Shown here: in pieces, positions 14,733-15,855 of the stretch
Layout: every line of letters starts with the position of its first letter
Numbering within the stretch: position 1 is the stretch's first letter
DNA from: Flavobacteriales bacterium
GTDB lineage: Bacteria > Bacteroidota > Bacteroidia > Flavobacteriales_F > PHOS-HE28
Assembly (NCBI GenBank): GCA_016718655.1
Contig: JADKCV010000053.1
Span: 1 to 15,855 of the forward strand
DNA length: 15,855 bases
Direction: 5' to 3'
Program-made: the position numbers and the translations under genes
The notes under the pieces: model-generated
What the model was told of the DNA's origin: nothing
Seen by the model: only the letters and a program-made list of their open reading frames with translations
Database searches by the model: none

Positions 14733-14919
14733 GATCGGGTCGGTCTTCAGCACGAAGACGGATAGCCCCCGTTACAGTTGCCCGGCAAACGCAAGGGGCG
14801 TTGGATCGCGGCCAGGGGGCGATGTTGATGGGCCGGTTCGCCTTGGACGGGTCGGTGCGCGTCGATCCTCTGCGTTGCGTGTGCCTTCCGCGTTCGTTAA
14901 CCCGGCAAGTCGTCCAGGA

Positions 14920-15855
14920 TCAGCGCAGCACCACCAGTGGCGTGCGACCGACGTGCCCCTGTGATCGCAGTTCGACCACGTACGGGCCCGTCGCCAGGGC
15001 CGACACATCGATCCGGGCTGCTCCGTGTGCGTTGGCCAGGTCCTTCGTCAGGACGAGCGTTCCGGAAAGATCACGGATACGGAGACGGACCTCCGCGAGG
15101 TCGCGGTCCCAGTGCAGGTCGATCGAATGTGCTGCGGGGTTCGGCCACACTTGGAGTGGCATGGTAGTGGCATGCGTGGAAGGCACGGAAGTGCTGGCAT
15201 CCACGAGGCCGGTCGCATACATCACCGCGGCTTGGGCCTCATCCACGTAGACCAGGTGGAAGGTACTGTCACGGAACGCCAGGCTGGGGGAGTGCCGGGG
15301 TCCTGCGGCCGGGGGCAGGGCGGATACGAGCGTGATGCCGGACGGGCCCGATGTGCTCCATGCGAAGTACACATCATCCAAACCCGTGCGATCCTCCACC
15401 CAACCGAGGCCGAGTATGCCCGATCCACCGGCGATGGTCGGTTGACGTTGGATCGTGGTCGGAGTAGCGCCTTGGTCCAGGGTCACGGGCGTGGCCGCGT
15501 TCAGGCCCACCATGTCCGCCGCGCCGCATTTCACACGACCGTTGTCGACAGGCGAAACCCATGCATAGATGAGCGAATCGGCAGCGATGATCGCTTCGGG
15601 ACCGGATGCATTGCAGGAGATGTCCTGCGCCGTTCCGTCATCGATGTTCTTCTTCACCGTGAACGATGCGCCGTTGTTGGTGCTCAACGCAGCATGGATC
15701 GGATGGTCGTTCCCGTTCTGCAGTCGCCAAAGCACCACGTGCTTGTTCCCGTCGATGACAATGAAGGGATCGGTGACCACACAAGGCGATCCCGGCACCG
15801 AACCGTCCGCTGGAACGAACGTGGTGTAGGAGGCCCCCAGGTTCACGGAGCAGAC
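14920..15855 (-). CDS. T9SS-exported beta-propeller-like protein, N-terminus beyond the window
   Basis: The frame is open to the right edge, so the start lies outside; 311 residues are visible. Repeats of the sialidase/BNR type are suggested by LSTNNGASFTVKKNIDDGTA, WVEDRTGLDDVYFAWSTSG and SPSLAFRDSTFHLVYVDE, which fit blades of a beta-propeller reading out values. I see no catalytic sialidase residues in this part. The C-terminus is a type A T9SS sorting domain: VWPNPAAHSIDL, IRDLSGTLVLTKD, LATGPYVVELRS, ending GRTPLVVLR. The product should be exported and possibly surface-bound. It lies about 190 bp upstream of the next T9SS gene on the same strand. Confidence 0.78.
   Translation of the reverse strand, partial: VCSVNLGASYTTFVPADGSVPGSPCVVTDPFIVIDGNKHVVLWRLQNGNDHPIHAALSTNNGASFTVKKNIDDGTAQDISCNASGPEAIIAADSLIYAWVSPVDNGRVKCGAADMVGLNAATPVTLDQGATPTTIQRQPTIAGGSGILGLGWVEDRTGLDDVYFAWSTSGPSGITLVSALPPAAGPRHSPSLAFRDSTFHLVYVDEAQAAVMYATGLVDASTSVPSTHATTMPLQVWPNPAAHSIDLHWDRDLAEVRLRIRDLSGTLVLTKDLANAHGAARIDVSALATGPYVVELRSQGHVGRTPLVVLR

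Overview
The window looks like part of a Bacteroidota genome, probably a fairly GC-rich Flavobacteriales-type lineage. The evidence is four exported proteins that end in type IX secretion (T9SS) sorting domains, a Bacteroidota-style PaaZ, and weak Shine-Dalgarno sequences. I see no rRNA, tRNA, CRISPR array, integrase or transposase. GC statements here are by eye.

Layout. (1) Positions 1-2629, + strand: a tightly coupled three-gene operon. It holds a TIR/deoxyribosyltransferase-like protein (5'-truncated by the window edge), a stand-alone amino-acid-type adenylation enzyme and an acyl/peptidyl carrier protein. (2) Positions 2615-5006, - strand: a glycosyltransferase, an AbiGi-family (abortive infection) protein, and a DUF2188 + CFI-box protein that sits 3 bp upstream of the AbiGi gene. 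The first three genes and the glycosyltransferase carry eight frameshifts, most at short homopolymers, so sequence error is as likely as decay. (3) Positions 5203-8989, - strand: paaZ with what looks like a stack of insertions at its 3' end. (4) Positions 8990-13928: the 5' flank of paaZ, holding three further copies of the paaZ start codon region, with T9SS-exported proteins between them. (5) Positions 13929-15855: two more T9SS-exported proteins, the last cut by the window edge.

The most striking feature is around paaZ. The 3' end of the gene is present three times (6940-7236 in the live gene, 5808-6182 as a displaced copy, and 5212-5247 as the last 12 codons of an unrelated ORF). The 5' end is present four times (8989, 9198, 12086 and 13815 are the start codons). 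The copies are diverged, not identical, and accessory genes lie between them. The live 3' end and the toxin-antitoxin-like pair next to it share a lower GC than the rest of paaZ, while the displaced copy matches the rest. I infer that foreign cassettes entered at both ends of paaZ, each bringing a replacement gene end that kept paaZ whole. The 3' cassette genes are coupled to paaZ by a TGATG overlap and to each other by ATGA.

The displaced 3' copy also carries three different short insertions, two of them GC-rich palindromes, and all three keep the reading frame. This suggests they were acquired while that copy was still part of a working PaaZ.
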